Assembly: GCA_004124295.1 (NCBI GenBank)
Contig: SCKI01000002.1
Location: 228,711 to 292,710 of the forward strand
Length of the DNA: 64,000 bases
DNA from: Fidelibacterota bacterium
GTDB lineage: Bacteria > Fidelibacterota > Marinisomatia > SCGC-AAA003-L08 > TS1B11
Direction of reading: 5' to 3'
Of this stretch, positions 34,296-43,844 are shown piece after piece. Under the pieces are notes generated by a model that did no database searches, was not told where the DNA came from, and worked only from the letters and a program-made list of their open reading frames with translations. A program made the position numbers and the translations under genes. How positions within the stretch are numbered: the first letter of the stretch is position 1; the number at the start of each line of letters is the position of its first letter.

Positions 34296-34419
34296 GCAAC
34301 CTGTAACTCCCCACCGACCTCGTCAGCCCCAACATTTGGGACTTGGCATACCACGCCCCTATATTCCCCTCCCCCGGACGACCATTATCCGGGGCCAGTT
34401 CGACTACCGGGAGGGCCCT

Positions 34420-35880
34420 ATGAAAAAATTCCTCGCTTACGCTGGAGCGGTTGCAGCTGTTATCGCAGCCGTTGTCCTCTACCGCGCCTTCACTTTGACC
34501 TCCAGCCAGATTGAGATCGAGCCCGTCACCCTGCTCCAGGTGGACGCCGAGGCTGCCGCCCAACGCCTCGGCCAGGCCCTCACATTTCGCACCATCTCCT
34601 ACCAGGACCCCAGCGACTTCGATCCGGCGCCGTACATCGCTTTCCGGCGCTTTCTGGCCGGCACCTATCCGCGCATGCACCAGGCCCTCAGCCTGGAGGT
34701 GGTGAACGATTACAGCCTGCTCTACACCTGGCTGGGAAGCGACCCCGATCTGCCTCCATTGGTCTTGCTTTCGCATATGGATGTGGTGCCGGTGGACCCG
34801 GCCACCCTGACCGACTGGGAGCAGCCGCCCTTCAGCGGAGCCCTCGCCGACGGGTACATCTGGGGACGGGGCGCGCGGGACGACAAGGGCGGTCTCATGG
34901 GCCTTGTGGAGGCGGTGGAGCATCTGCTGGCGGCCGGTTTCCAGCCCCGGCGGACCGTCTACATCGCTTTCGGCCACGATGAGGAGATCGGTGGCCGGGA
35001 AGGGGCGGTGCTGATGGCCGGGATGCTGGAGGAACGGGGCGTGAGGCCGGTTTTCCTCCTTGATGAAGGGGGCTATATCGCGCACGGAACCATCGCCGGT
35101 GTCGAACCGGCCGTGGCCATGCTGGGGGTGGCGGAAAAGGGCTACTTCACGGTGGAGCTCTCCGTGCGCACCGCCGGGGGCCACTCCTCCCGGCCACCGG
35201 ACCACACCGGTTTGGGCATCCTCAGCCGGGCGGTGGTACGGCTGGAGGAGAACCAGTTTGCGGCCAGCATCCAGAGTCCGGTGCGTGAAAAATATGCCGC
35301 CTTGGCGCCCTATATGCCGTTCTCAAAACGACTGGTGCTGGCCAACCTGTGGCTTTTTAGCGGCCTGGTCAAGGCCCAATTCCTGGCCGATCCCCTGACC
35401 GCCGCCAGCATCCGCACCACCACCGCCGTCACCATGGCCCAGGGCAGCTCCAAGGAGAACATCCTGCCGGTGCTGGCCAGGATGATCGTCAATTTTCGCA
35501 TCCTCCCCGGCCAGAGCAGCGCCGATGTGCTCCGCCATATAGACAAAGTGGTGGACGATCCGCAGGTGCAGGTGACGCCGCTGGGATTCGTCAGTGAGCC
35601 GTCGCCGGTGTCTGACCTGGACGGTGATATCTACCGGACCATCGTCCGCTCCATCCGCGAAGTCTTCCCCGCCGTGGTGGTGGTCCCCAACCTGGTGCAT
35701 GGGGCCACCGACAGCCGGCACTACGTGGCCCTCACGGACGATATTTACCGCTTCTACCCCATCTGGACCGGTCCCGGCGACGCCCGGCGGCTCCACGGCA
35801 CCAACGAACGGATGGGTGTGGAAAACTTTGTCCAGGTCGTTCAGTTCTACGGCCGCCTGCTGGAGAACGCGGCCCTCTAG
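34420..35880 (+). CDS. Membrane-anchored M20 family metallopeptidase (carboxypeptidase S-like)
   Basis: A 486-residue M20 peptidase with an N-terminal anchor helix (FLAYAGAVAAVIAAVVLYRA). The two-zinc site is intact: LLSHMDVVPV (His), WGRGARDDKGG (bridging Asp), HDEEIGG (catalytic Glu plus ligand), LDEGG and HGTNERM (final His). The insert GGHSSRPP marks the dimerisation/lid domain. The layout matches carboxypeptidase S/PM20D1-type enzymes. ATG 34420 has GGGAGGG upstream and is preferred over 34336. It is first of three exported hydrolase genes reading in the same direction. Confidence 0.92.
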   Translation: MKKFLAYAGAVAAVIAAVVLYRAFTLTSSQIEIEPVTLLQVDAEAAAQRLGQALTFRTISYQDPSDFDPAPYIAFRRFLAGTYPRMHQALSLEVVNDYSLLYTWLGSDPDLPPLVLLSHMDVVPVDPATLTDWEQPPFSGALADGYIWGRGARDDKGGLMGLVEAVEHLLAAGFQPRRTVYIAFGHDEEIGGREGAVLMAGMLEERGVRPVFLLDEGGYIAHGTIAGVEPAVAMLGVAEKGYFTVELSVRTAGGHSSRPPDHTGLGILSRAVVRLEENQFAASIQSPVREKYAALAPYMPFSKRLVLANLWLFSGLVKAQFLADPLTAASIRTTTAVTMAQGSSKENILPVLARMIVNFRILPGQSSADVLRHIDKVVDDPQVQVTPLGFVSEPSPVSDLDGDIYRTIVRSIREVFPAVVVVPNLVHGATDSRHYVALTDDIYRFYPIWTGPGDARRLHGTNERMGVENFVQVVQFYGRLLENAAL

Positions 35881-35914
35881 GGCGCCCCCTTTTCTACAGA
35901 AAGGAATCCTTTTC

Positions 35915-37297
35915 ATGATCGCAAAATCCGTGCGCGCCCTGGCATTTTTCGCCCTGCTCCTCCCCGGCTCCGCCCAGGGCCAGATCGCGGCCAGCTACGC
36001 CGAGGTAGCCGGGCGGATCATCGCGGCTGCCCAGGCCGACAGCTTCGCCTACGGCCGCCTGGCGGAACTGGTGGACACTTTCGGCCCCCGGCTGTCGGGC
36101 TCGAAGAACCTGGAAAATGCCATCGACTGGATCCTGGCGCAGATGGCCGCTGACGGCCTGCATAATGTCCATGGCGAGAAGGTAATGGTACCCCACTGGG
36201 TCCGGGGGGCCGAGTCGGCGGAACTGCTGGAACCGCGCCGGAAAGCCCTGAAAATCCTGGGGCTGGGACGCTCGGTGGGGACGCCCAGGCGGGGTATCAA
36301 GGCGCCGCTGGTGGTGGTGGGCAGCTTCGCTGAGCTGCAGGCCCGGGCCGGGGAGGCCAAGGGCAGGATTGTCCTGTACAACGTGCCCTTCACGAGCTAC
36401 GGCGAGACGGTCCGCTACCGCTCCAGGGGAGCCATTGAGGCGGCCAAACTGGGCGCGCTGGCCGTGCTGGTCAGGTCGGTGACCCCCCACTCCCTCAGCA
36501 CACCCCATACCGGCGCGATGAGCAACTATGACGAGGATGTGCCGAAAATTCCCGCCGCCGCCGTCACTGTGGAGGATGCCATGCTGCTGCAGCGCATGCA
36601 GGACCGGGGTGAGCGGCCGGTGGTGCGGCTGAAAATGGGCGCCAAGACTTTGCCCGATGCCCCCTCCCGGAACGTGGTGGCCGAACTTTTGGGCAGCGAA
36701 TTACCCCATGAAGTGGTGGTGCTGGGCGGGCACATCGATTCCTGGGATGTCGGCCAGGGGGCCATGGACGATGCCGGCGGCTGCGTGGCGGCCTGGGAGG
36801 CTGTCCGCCTGCTGAAGCAACTTGGCCTGCACCCCCGGCGCACCATCCGGGTCGTGCTGTGGACCAACGAGGAGAATGGCCTGGCCGGCGGCAGGGCCTA
36901 CAGGGACGCCCATCTGGCCGAGCTGGATGACCATATTCTGGCCATCGAGTCCGACGGCGGGGTGTTCAAGCCGGCCGGCTTCGGCTTCACCGGCTCCGAC
37001 GCGGCCCGGGCCATGATCGAGGATATTGCCGGCCTGCTGGCGCCCATCGAGGCGGGCACGATCCTGCCCCGGGGCGGCGGCGCGGATATCGGTCCCATCA
37101 TGCGGGCGGGGGTGCCCGGGATGGGTCTCAATGTGGAGCGCACAAAATATTTCTGGTACCACCATTCCGACGCCGATACCATTGACAAGCTTGATCCCCA
37201 TGAGCTCAACCTGTGCGTGGCAACCCTGGCGGTGATGGCCTATGTGGTGGCCGACATGCCCCAGCGCCTGCCCCGCATGCCGGTCGAAGAGGAGTAG
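35915..37297 (+). CDS. Secreted M28 family metallopeptidase (carboxypeptidase Q-like)
   Basis: A 460-residue exported aminopeptidase/carboxypeptidase. Signal peptide ALAFFALLLPGSAQG; a protease-associated domain occupies about 110-240; the M28 catalytic domain follows with VVLGGHIDSWD (His, Asp), MDDAGGC (bridging Asp), WTNEENGLAG (Glu), AIESDGG (Asp) and WYHHSDADT (His), a complete two-zinc set. The ATG at 35915 has AAAGGAAT upstream; a longer open frame back to 35594 runs through the M20 gene and is a shadow. Likely digests dipeptides in the periplasm. Confidence 0.92.
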   Translation: MIAKSVRALAFFALLLPGSAQGQIAASYAEVAGRIIAAAQADSFAYGRLAELVDTFGPRLSGSKNLENAIDWILAQMAADGLHNVHGEKVMVPHWVRGAESAELLEPRRKALKILGLGRSVGTPRRGIKAPLVVVGSFAELQARAGEAKGRIVLYNVPFTSYGETVRYRSRGAIEAAKLGALAVLVRSVTPHSLSTPHTGAMSNYDEDVPKIPAAAVTVEDAMLLQRMQDRGERPVVRLKMGAKTLPDAPSRNVVAELLGSELPHEVVVLGGHIDSWDVGQGAMDDAGGCVAAWEAVRLLKQLGLHPRRTIRVVLWTNEENGLAGGRAYRDAHLAELDDHILAIESDGGVFKPAGFGFTGSDAARAMIEDIAGLLAPIEAGTILPRGGGADIGPIMRAGVPGMGLNVERTKYFWYHHSDADTIDKLDPHELNLCVATLAVMAYVVADMPQRLPRMPVEEE

Positions 37298-37353
37298 CTT
37301 GCGGACGCGGCCGGCAACGGACATGTCCGGCAAATCAACGTAGGGAGGATCGA

Positions 37354-38217
37354 ATGAAACTTTGCGCTTCACCCAACCGCCGTTGGTGGGTCGCGGCGCT
37401 GGCGCTGCTGCCGGGGCTGCTGGCCGCCCAGCTGACCACCCGGCATGTCAAGGGCCACATCTATATGCTGGAGGGGCCCGGCGGCAATATCGCCGTCTCC
37501 GCCGGACCGGACGGCATCCTCATCGTGGATGACAAATACAGCCGCACCGCTGAACAGATCAAGGCCGCCCTGGCTGACCTGGACAAGGGCGATCTGCAGT
37601 TCATCCTCAATACGCATTACCACGGTGACCATACCGGCTCCAACGCCTTTTTCGGCGGCGAAACCCCTATCCTGGCCCATGAGAATGTCCGCCGGCGGCT
37701 GATGGACGAAGGCCAGCCTGCGCAGGCCTGGCCGGTGATCACTTTCCCGGCCCAGCTGTCGGTGTACTTCAACGGCGAGCGGGTCCAGGCAATGCACTAT
37801 CCCGCCAGCCATACCGATGGTGATATTGTGGTGGCCTTCACCGGCTCCAACGTGATGGCCCTGGGCGACCTGTTCTTCTCCGGAATGTTTCCCTATGTGG
37901 ACATCCCATCCGGGGGCCGGGTTTCGGGACTCATCGAAAGCCTGGACAAACTGCTGCTGCAGCTCAGCGATGATGTACGCATCATTCCCGGCCACGGCCC
38001 ACTGTCGGACCTGGACGACCTGCGCGAGTACCGCGACATGATCGTGCAAACTTCAGCTATTATCAGGGCCGAGATGGCCCGGGGCCGGACCGTGGCGCAG
38101 ACCCAGCGGAAAGGGCTGCCGAAGAAGTGGGCCGCATGGAGCTGGAGCTTCATCCCCGAACGGCGCTGGATCGAAATTGTCTACGAGAGTTATGGTCTGG
38201 AGGCGGCAGGGAGCTAG
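37354..38217 (+). CDS. Secreted metallo-beta-lactamase-fold hydrolase
   Basis: A 287-residue exported MBL-fold enzyme. Signal peptide LALLPGLLAAQ; zinc ligands in NTHYHGDHTGS (H-x-H-x-D-H), YPASHTDGD (His), MALGDLFF (Asp) and IIPGHGP (His). All are present, so it should be active. The fold serves many substrates; beta-lactam, lactone or sulfatase-like activities cannot be separated here. The start at 37354 follows AGGGAGGA. It closes the M20-M28-MBL series and its TAG stop shares a CTAG with the stop of the convergent gene. Confidence 0.9.
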   Translation: MKLCASPNRRWWVAALALLPGLLAAQLTTRHVKGHIYMLEGPGGNIAVSAGPDGILIVDDKYSRTAEQIKAALADLDKGDLQFILNTHYHGDHTGSNAFFGGETPILAHENVRRRLMDEGQPAQAWPVITFPAQLSVYFNGERVQAMHYPASHTDGDIVVAFTGSNVMALGDLFFSGMFPYVDIPSGGRVSGLIESLDKLLLQLSDDVRIIPGHGPLSDLDDLREYRDMIVQTSAIIRAEMARGRTVAQTQRKGLPKKWAAWSWSFIPERRWIEIVYESYGLEAAGS

Positions 38218-41102
38218 AACGGCTCGATCATGCCCAGGCGCAGATAGAAGCGCGGGCTCCCGGCCTCCCAATCAGACTGCTGCCCGGCCTCACCAACCGC
38301 CAGGGTAACCAGCGGCAGGCCGCCCAAAGTGAGGTTGGCCTTCAGTTCGCCGCCGAAGGTAGCCACCGAAAACGACATCCCGCCGGCCTGCCACACGGCC
38401 CCGTAATCGGCAAACAGGGCCAGGGTCAGGCCCCGCAATTGGAAGCCGGCCAGATTCACCGGCAGGCGCCCTATGACCGGCAGGCGCAGTTCGTGGGTGC
38501 CGTGCGCCACCTGCGTCCCCAGCACCGTTGACCGCAGCCCCCGCAGGCTGTGCAGCTCCACCGTCTCCAGGAAACTGCCCACCAACACGTTGCCCAGCCC
38601 CGGATGCAGCAGGAATGGCCCGGCATCCTGCAGACCGATCCGGTCCTGCCCCGGCGGCTCGCCGTATTGGGCAGTGGCGACCCAGCGGCTGAAGATCACC
38701 AGCGGCGAACTGCCCAGGGCGTTATGGCTGAACAGATCCACCTCGAGGTGGCCGTAGTCCCGGTCGCCGTAGAGCCGGGAACTGAAGTGATCCCAGCGCA
38801 GGCCGGCCCCCATGCCCTGTCTCGGCAGGGTCCTGTTGCGGCGGTCCGGGCGCTGATATTTCCAGCGGTAGCCCAGGGTCCAGCCCCCTTCCCGCACCTC
38901 TTCCGGTGGCCCCAGGGGACCGGGCGGATCGGGCACACTGATGGGGCTGCGCGAGCGCAGACGGAGGGCCGCTGCAAAGGTATGGTTGGCCGCCAGCCGG
39001 TGGCCCAGATTCAGGGGCAGTTGGGCGCCGGCTTCCAGGGCGGAGATGGCCTCCACCAGGACACCATTGCCGTAGCCCCTGATCCGCCAGACGGCGTTCC
39101 GGTAGGCGCTCAAGGTCAGCAGGGGGGCGTGGGACGCGTTGATCCATATCGCCAAGCCGTTCCACTCTCCGCTGCCGAGCCTGAAATCGAGCTGGGCCAG
39201 CAGCTGCTGCTTTCCCAGGGCATCGCTCCACATACCGAAGGCGGCGATATCGGGCAGCAGCGGCAGGACCCCCCGGAACAGCGGCTTCCAGGTCCGCCAC
39301 CAGCGATACGGTTCAGGCCGCGAGACCCCTTCGGGATTGAGGGGTTCCATCACGAGAAACACGCCATCCACCGCCCGGTCCCGCCAGCGGGAGTAGCGCT
39401 GCCGGAGCAGCAGCTCCACCGGTTCGGCGCGTTGCTCAAGGGAAATTCTGCGGACGCGCACCGAATCGACGTCCGGTGTCATGGCCAGGATTTCGGCGGT
39501 GCCGGCCAATATCTGCACACCGTACAGGCCCTCGGCCACGGCGCTCATGGCCTCGGCCTCACCCCCGTTAAGGGAGATGCGGTAGAGGTTGGGCGTTCCC
39601 TGCCGGAAAGAGGTGAAGATCAGGCCCTGGCCGTCGGGCTCCCAGAGTGGCAGCAGATCGGTTTGCCGCCCGGATGTGATCTGGCGATAGCCGCCGCCGT
39701 TGCTGTCCACCACGGCAATGTTCACCTCTCCCTCGAGCGTCTGCACGGCGAAGGCGATGCGGCTGCCGTCCGGCGACCAGCGGGGATCCTGAATCTGGAT
39801 ATCGCCGGTAAAGGTGGTGAGCTGCCGGGCCGGGCCGCCTGCGCTGGTGGTCAGATAGAGATTGGTGGCCCGGCCGGGGTGGGCCACATACAACAGTTGG
39901 CTGCCGTCCGGCGACCAGACCGGATCGTGGGCCCGGGCATTCTGGGTCAGCCAGCGGGCCTGGCCGGTCCCCAGGTCGATCAGCCGGATATCCCACAACA
40001 GGGACCCATGCTGGCCCCGGTGATATTCACTGACGGCCAGCAGGCGGCCATCCGGAGACCAGGCCGGCGAATTGCTGGCGGAGCGGCGCTGACCCAGCGT
40101 CCCGAAGTGGACCTCGTCCAGTTGCCGGGTGCTGTCCCGGGCCAGAACATAGAGGCCCCAGTCACCCATGGCCGGATGGCGCCGGCCGATCAGGGCAATT
40201 CTTGTCGTATCGGGCGAGATAGCCAAGCCCCGCAGGGCCGTCATTTCGGGCAGCGGCAACGGCTGGCCCGTTTCGGTCACGCTTTCATACTGGCCCAGCA
40301 CGCTGAAGTAGTAAGTCTGCATGGTCTGGCGCCACTGGGCATCGAACGCCTTACGCGTCAGGCCGGTGGCTGCCTTGAGGGCCTTTTTGAAACTGTACGG
40401 CTTGGGCACCTTGAGGGGGCCGAGTTTGAGGGTGTCCCGGTGGTGCACCATGCGCACCAGGGATGAGTCGCCGAAGCGGTCTGCCAGGTAGAGCACCTTG
40501 GCATAGCCGGCGTCGTGGGAGCCGAGATCGCCCAGGCGGTCGCGGTAGGTGTGCACCTTCAGGGCACGGTCGCTACGCCCGACATGCCACGATTCGGTGT
40601 AGTACTCCGCCATCCCTTCCATGAACCAGATGGGCACCATAAACAGGTTCCAGATGCCGAGCCAGGTTTTCAGACCGGCCATCAGCACCACATGCTGAAT
40701 CTCGTGGGCCAGGACAAATTCAAGCCACTTGCGGTTGCCGGTGAACCAGCCCGCTGCATCGTTCTGGTTGACCCAGATCACAATCCGCCGATCCGGCCGG
40801 GCGAAACCGTTCATGATCTCGTCTTCGGCGGTAAAGACGATGTCGATGGTACCCAGGTGAGGCGCCTGAATCTGGTCCAGAAGCGGCTGGTAGGCGGCCT
40901 CGGCCAGGGCGGCCCCGTCCCGGGCTACATCTTCCAGCCCCTGGTGGTAGATGATACGGAAATGCTCTGTCCGGATTTGCCGCCAATGCAGCTCAGGATG
41001 GGTGCGGCCGTTCCACTGCCAGGTCGCCTGGGCCCGGGCGGTTTGCAGCAGCAGCAGGGCAAGCAGGGCCAGCTTCAGCGCGCTGTTGAGGCGGCTTGGC
41101 AC
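38214..41102 (-). CDS. Outer-membrane fusion: HEXXH peptidase-like domain, TolB-type propeller, beta-barrel
   Basis: A 962-residue exported protein. After a signal peptide (LALLALLLLQTARAQ) comes a gluzincin-like domain with AHEIQH (about 133-138) and a downstream Glu in FMEGMAEYYTE, resembling the MA clan. Residues about 280-560 contain PD40/TolB beta-propeller blades (WSPDGRLLAVSEY, WSPDGSQLLYVA, WSPDGSRIAFAV). The last 300 residues are alternating amphipathic strands ending in a C-terminal aromatic (MIEPF), like Omp85/surface-antigen barrels. The family is known in FCB bacteria without clear function. It is convergent with the MBL gene. Confidence 0.85.
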   Translation of the reverse strand: MPSRLNSALKLALLALLLLQTARAQATWQWNGRTHPELHWRQIRTEHFRIIYHQGLEDVARDGAALAEAAYQPLLDQIQAPHLGTIDIVFTAEDEIMNGFARPDRRIVIWVNQNDAAGWFTGNRKWLEFVLAHEIQHVVLMAGLKTWLGIWNLFMVPIWFMEGMAEYYTESWHVGRSDRALKVHTYRDRLGDLGSHDAGYAKVLYLADRFGDSSLVRMVHHRDTLKLGPLKVPKPYSFKKALKAATGLTRKAFDAQWRQTMQTYYFSVLGQYESVTETGQPLPLPEMTALRGLAISPDTTRIALIGRRHPAMGDWGLYVLARDSTRQLDEVHFGTLGQRRSASNSPAWSPDGRLLAVSEYHRGQHGSLLWDIRLIDLGTGQARWLTQNARAHDPVWSPDGSQLLYVAHPGRATNLYLTTSAGGPARQLTTFTGDIQIQDPRWSPDGSRIAFAVQTLEGEVNIAVVDSNGGGYRQITSGRQTDLLPLWEPDGQGLIFTSFRQGTPNLYRISLNGGEAEAMSAVAEGLYGVQILAGTAEILAMTPDVDSVRVRRISLEQRAEPVELLLRQRYSRWRDRAVDGVFLVMEPLNPEGVSRPEPYRWWRTWKPLFRGVLPLLPDIAAFGMWSDALGKQQLLAQLDFRLGSGEWNGLAIWINASHAPLLTLSAYRNAVWRIRGYGNGVLVEAISALEAGAQLPLNLGHRLAANHTFAAALRLRSRSPISVPDPPGPLGPPEEVREGGWTLGYRWKYQRPDRRNRTLPRQGMGAGLRWDHFSSRLYGDRDYGHLEVDLFSHNALGSSPLVIFSRWVATAQYGEPPGQDRIGLQDAGPFLLHPGLGNVLVGSFLETVELHSLRGLRSTVLGTQVAHGTHELRLPVIGRLPVNLAGFQLRGLTLALFADYGAVWQAGGMSFSVATFGGELKANLTLGGLPLVTLAVGEAGQQSDWEAGSPRFYLRLGMIEPF

Positions 41103-41132
41103 TATGCGGCAATCCGGCAGTACCCGGGAAGA

Positions 41133-41615
41133 CTAAGGCTGGGGCAACGGTTCCAGCTGGCGCCAGGCTCGCATGCCACCGCTGATATTCAGCGCATCGA
41201 AGCCTGCTTCCAGCAGCAATCCTGTGGCCCTGGCCGACCGGGCGCCGGAACGGCAGATAATGTGCAGTGGCTGCCCCTTCACATCCTGGAGCTCGGCCAG
41301 CCGTCCGGCCAGTTCCTGCACCGGGATCAGGGTCGCCCCCTCAATATGGCCCAAGGGACCGTCATACTCTCCGGGCGTGCGCACATCAAGTATATAGGTA
41401 TCGGGGTCGCTTTTGAGCCGGTCCAGAAGTGCGGCCACCGTGATGGACGGTAGAGGCGGCGGTGTATCCGCTTTGCTTTCGGCCACACGATTGCAGCCTG
41501 ATAGCAGCAGCAGCAGCGCCAGTCCGGCCGCCGATGTTAAAAATCCCGGCCCAGGGCCGGGACGGGAGAACGGTTCCGGTTGCAGGCGAATCCGCCTGGC
41601 AGCCCGCCTGATCAT
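41133..41615 (-). CDS. Rhodanese-domain lipoprotein
   Basis: A 160-residue lipoprotein: signal with lipobox LLLLLSGC (about 34-41), then a single rhodanese domain with YILDVRTPGEYDGPLGHIEG and the active-site loop IICRSGARS (Cys nucleophile). It would handle sulfane sulfur or bind arsenate/thiols in the periplasm. The ATG overlaps the ArsR stop by 4 bp, so the regulator and the rhodanese are co-expressed, an arrangement typical of sulfur- or metalloid-responsive operons. Confidence 0.88.
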   Translation of the reverse strand: MIRRAARRIRLQPEPFSRPGPGPGFLTSAAGLALLLLLSGCNRVAESKADTPPPLPSITVAALLDRLKSDPDTYILDVRTPGEYDGPLGHIEGATLIPVQELAGRLAELQDVKGQPLHIICRSGARSARATGLLLEAGFDALNISGGMRAWRQLEPLPQP

Positions 41616-41941
41616 GATCGCTTACTGATGGGGGGCCCGATCCACAAATCGGTGCAGCCCTCCAGGCAGGGCAGGATTTTTTTGCCCTGGCCCTTGCTCA
41701 ATTTATAGAATATGGAGGTGCCCTCCCGGCGGCGATCCAGGTAGCCCGATTCAAACAGGACCTTCAGATGCTGGCTGGTCATGGCCTGGGTCAGATGCAC
41801 ATGTTTCTGGATGGCACTGACTTTCTCCTCGCTATCCTCAATGAAGAACAGAATCTGCAACCGTGCCGGGTGCGAGAGCACCTTCATTAGCGCGGCAGCA
41901 CGTTTAAGATTTGCTTTAGAAACAGATTTAGCTGGTGTCAT
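41612..41941 (-). CDS. ArsR family transcriptional regulator
   Basis: A 109-residue winged-helix repressor. LKVLSHPARLQILFFIEDSE and LTQAMTSQHLKVLFESGYLDRRREG (helix-turn-helix and wing) are diagnostic. The ELCVCDL metal site of arsenic sensors is absent; a C-terminal pair in LPCLEGC could be a thiol sensor, as in persulfide-responsive BigR/SqrR relatives, though those use other positions. Co-translation with a rhodanese supports a sulfur signal (inference). Confidence 0.88.
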   Translation of the reverse strand: MTPAKSVSKANLKRAAALMKVLSHPARLQILFFIEDSEEKVSAIQKHVHLTQAMTSQHLKVLFESGYLDRRREGTSIFYKLSKGQGKKILPCLEGCTDLWIGPPISKRS

Positions 41942-42053
41942 TTAATCGTATATCCTTTTCCATTTGGTTTAAAACCGCAGTGTTAAGCTACCACCTGGGA
42001 TTGGAAAGGCGCAATATAAATTGTTTTGCATATCACATTTCCGGCAGTTTTTT

Positions 42054-43844
42054 CTAAAGCGGCCATAGCCGGGGAATCATCAAGGAGCCTATGATCCACA
42101 GCCCCAGATTCATCGCCACGCCAAAGCGCAGGTAATCCTTAAAGCGGTAACTGCCCGGCCCATACACCATCATGTTGGTCTGGTAGGAGACCGGCGTCAT
42201 GAAGGCTGCCGAGGCGGCGAAGGCCACCGCCATTAAAAAGGGCCGGGGATCGGCTCCCAGGGAGTGCGCCAGGCTCAGGGCGATCGGGGCCACGATAATG
42301 GCGGTGGCGTTGTTGGAGACCATCTCGGTGAGGATGGAGGTGCCCAGATACATCAGCGCCAGAGCTGCCAACGGGGCCATTTCAGGGGGAAAGAGGTCTG
42401 CCAGGCGCAGGAGTCCCCCGGCAATCAGGCTGGCCGCCCCGGTGGTGGTCATGGCATAACCGACCGGCACAAAGGCGGCGATGAGCATGACCACGGACCA
42501 CTCCACCGATTGATAGGCCTCCCGGATATCGATCCGCCGCAGCAACAGCAGAAACAGCACGGCCACCATGGCCGCCGGCAATATCTCCACCAGCCCGAGC
42601 GCCACCAGCAGCATCATCAGCGGCAGGACAACGAGGGAAAGCCACCACAGGCGGACCCGGACCGGCGCGGCGGCGGTCTCGGAGATGATGATCAGGTCGT
42701 CCCCGGCGCGCAGCTCATTGAGGCGCTCCCGGGGGGCCAGGATCAGCAAGGTATCGGAAAAGTGCAAGGCGATATCGGCGATCTTCTGCCGCAAGGTGGC
42801 GCCGTGCCGCCGGACAGCCAGCACAAAGGCGCCGTAGTGCCGCCGGAAATCGATCTGTCGCAGGGTGCGGCCGATGAAAACGCTGCTCTGGGTTACCAGC
42901 GCCTCGGCCAGCAGTTGCTCTTCAGCGGAAAGCTCCTCGTCGGTCAGTTTCACATCCGACAGCAGGGCCACACCCAGCTCGTTGCGCATGGCCATGATAT
43001 CATCCACCACGCCCCGGACGATGAGCGTATCGCCCGGCTCAAGCTTGATGTTGCGGATGTTTTCGGTGTGCCGTATCCCCTGGCGGATAATGGCCAGCAC
43101 GGTCACGTCATAGATCCGGTTGACACCCAGCTCCTTGGCCGATTTACCGGCCAGTTTTGACCCCTCCGTCACGCGCAGCTCGGTGAGGTAGGTCCCCATA
43201 TGGTACTTGCGGGTCAGGGAAGTGAGACCGGCCCGGGAGGGCAGCAGTTTGCGGGCAAACAGGATCGTGTAGGTCAAACCCACCAGGACGAAAATCCAGC
43301 CCAGCCGGGCAAATTCGAACATGCCCAGGGGTGGCTGGCCGTTCTGAATGGCGAAGGCGTTGACGATAAGATTGGTGGATGTGCCAATCAGCGTGAGGGT
43401 GCCTCCGGTGATGGCGGCGTAGGAGAGCGGCAGCAGGATCTTGCTGGGGCTGATCTTGAAGCGCTGTCCCAGGCTGACGGCAATGGGAATGAATATGGCC
43501 ACTACCGCCGTGTTGCTCAGAAATGCGGAGGCCAGGCTGGTGGTGGCCAGCAGAATCCCCACGCCGAGCCAGCGCCGCGGTCCCACCATGCGGCTGAGCT
43601 TGGCGGCGGCCTGCTCCAGCACGCCGGTGCGGGCCAGATTATGGCTGAGGATGAACAGCAGCCCGATGGTCACTACCGCCGGATTGCTCAGGCCCACCAG
43701 CGCCTCATTGGGCGTAATTACGCCGGCCAGGATCAGGACCACCAGCATACCGAAAGCGGTGACTTCAAGAGGAAAGACCTCCAGGGCAAACAGCACCAGG
43801 GCCAGCAACATCAGGAACAGCAACAGGGCTATTTCGAAAGTCAT
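42054..43844 (-). CDS. SLC13/DASS-type transporter with two TrkA-C (RCK-C) domains
   Basis: A 596-residue membrane transporter. About five N-terminal helices include the SNT-like GGTLTLIGTSTNLIVN; two cytosolic RCK-C domains follow (about 210-290 with RVTEGSKLAGKSAKELG, and 300-380 with GRTLRQIDFRRHYG); the second helix bundle carries the mirrored SNNATAIIVAP. This layout matches sulfate/anion carriers of the SAC1/YfbS group. The start at 43844 overlaps the DUF1015 stop (ATGA). Substrate probably sulfate or a dicarboxylate, not resolved. Confidence 0.9.
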   Translation of the reverse strand: MTFEIALLLFLMLLALVLFALEVFPLEVTAFGMLVVLILAGVITPNEALVGLSNPAVVTIGLLFILSHNLARTGVLEQAAAKLSRMVGPRRWLGVGILLATTSLASAFLSNTAVVAIFIPIAVSLGQRFKISPSKILLPLSYAAITGGTLTLIGTSTNLIVNAFAIQNGQPPLGMFEFARLGWIFVLVGLTYTILFARKLLPSRAGLTSLTRKYHMGTYLTELRVTEGSKLAGKSAKELGVNRIYDVTVLAIIRQGIRHTENIRNIKLEPGDTLIVRGVVDDIMAMRNELGVALLSDVKLTDEELSAEEQLLAEALVTQSSVFIGRTLRQIDFRRHYGAFVLAVRRHGATLRQKIADIALHFSDTLLILAPRERLNELRAGDDLIIISETAAAPVRVRLWWLSLVVLPLMMLLVALGLVEILPAAMVAVLFLLLLRRIDIREAYQSVEWSVVMLIAAFVPVGYAMTTTGAASLIAGGLLRLADLFPPEMAPLAALALMYLGTSILTEMVSNNATAIIVAPIALSLAHSLGADPRPFLMAVAFAASAAFMTPVSYQTNMMVYGPGSYRFKDYLRFGVAMNLGLWIIGSLMIPRLWPL

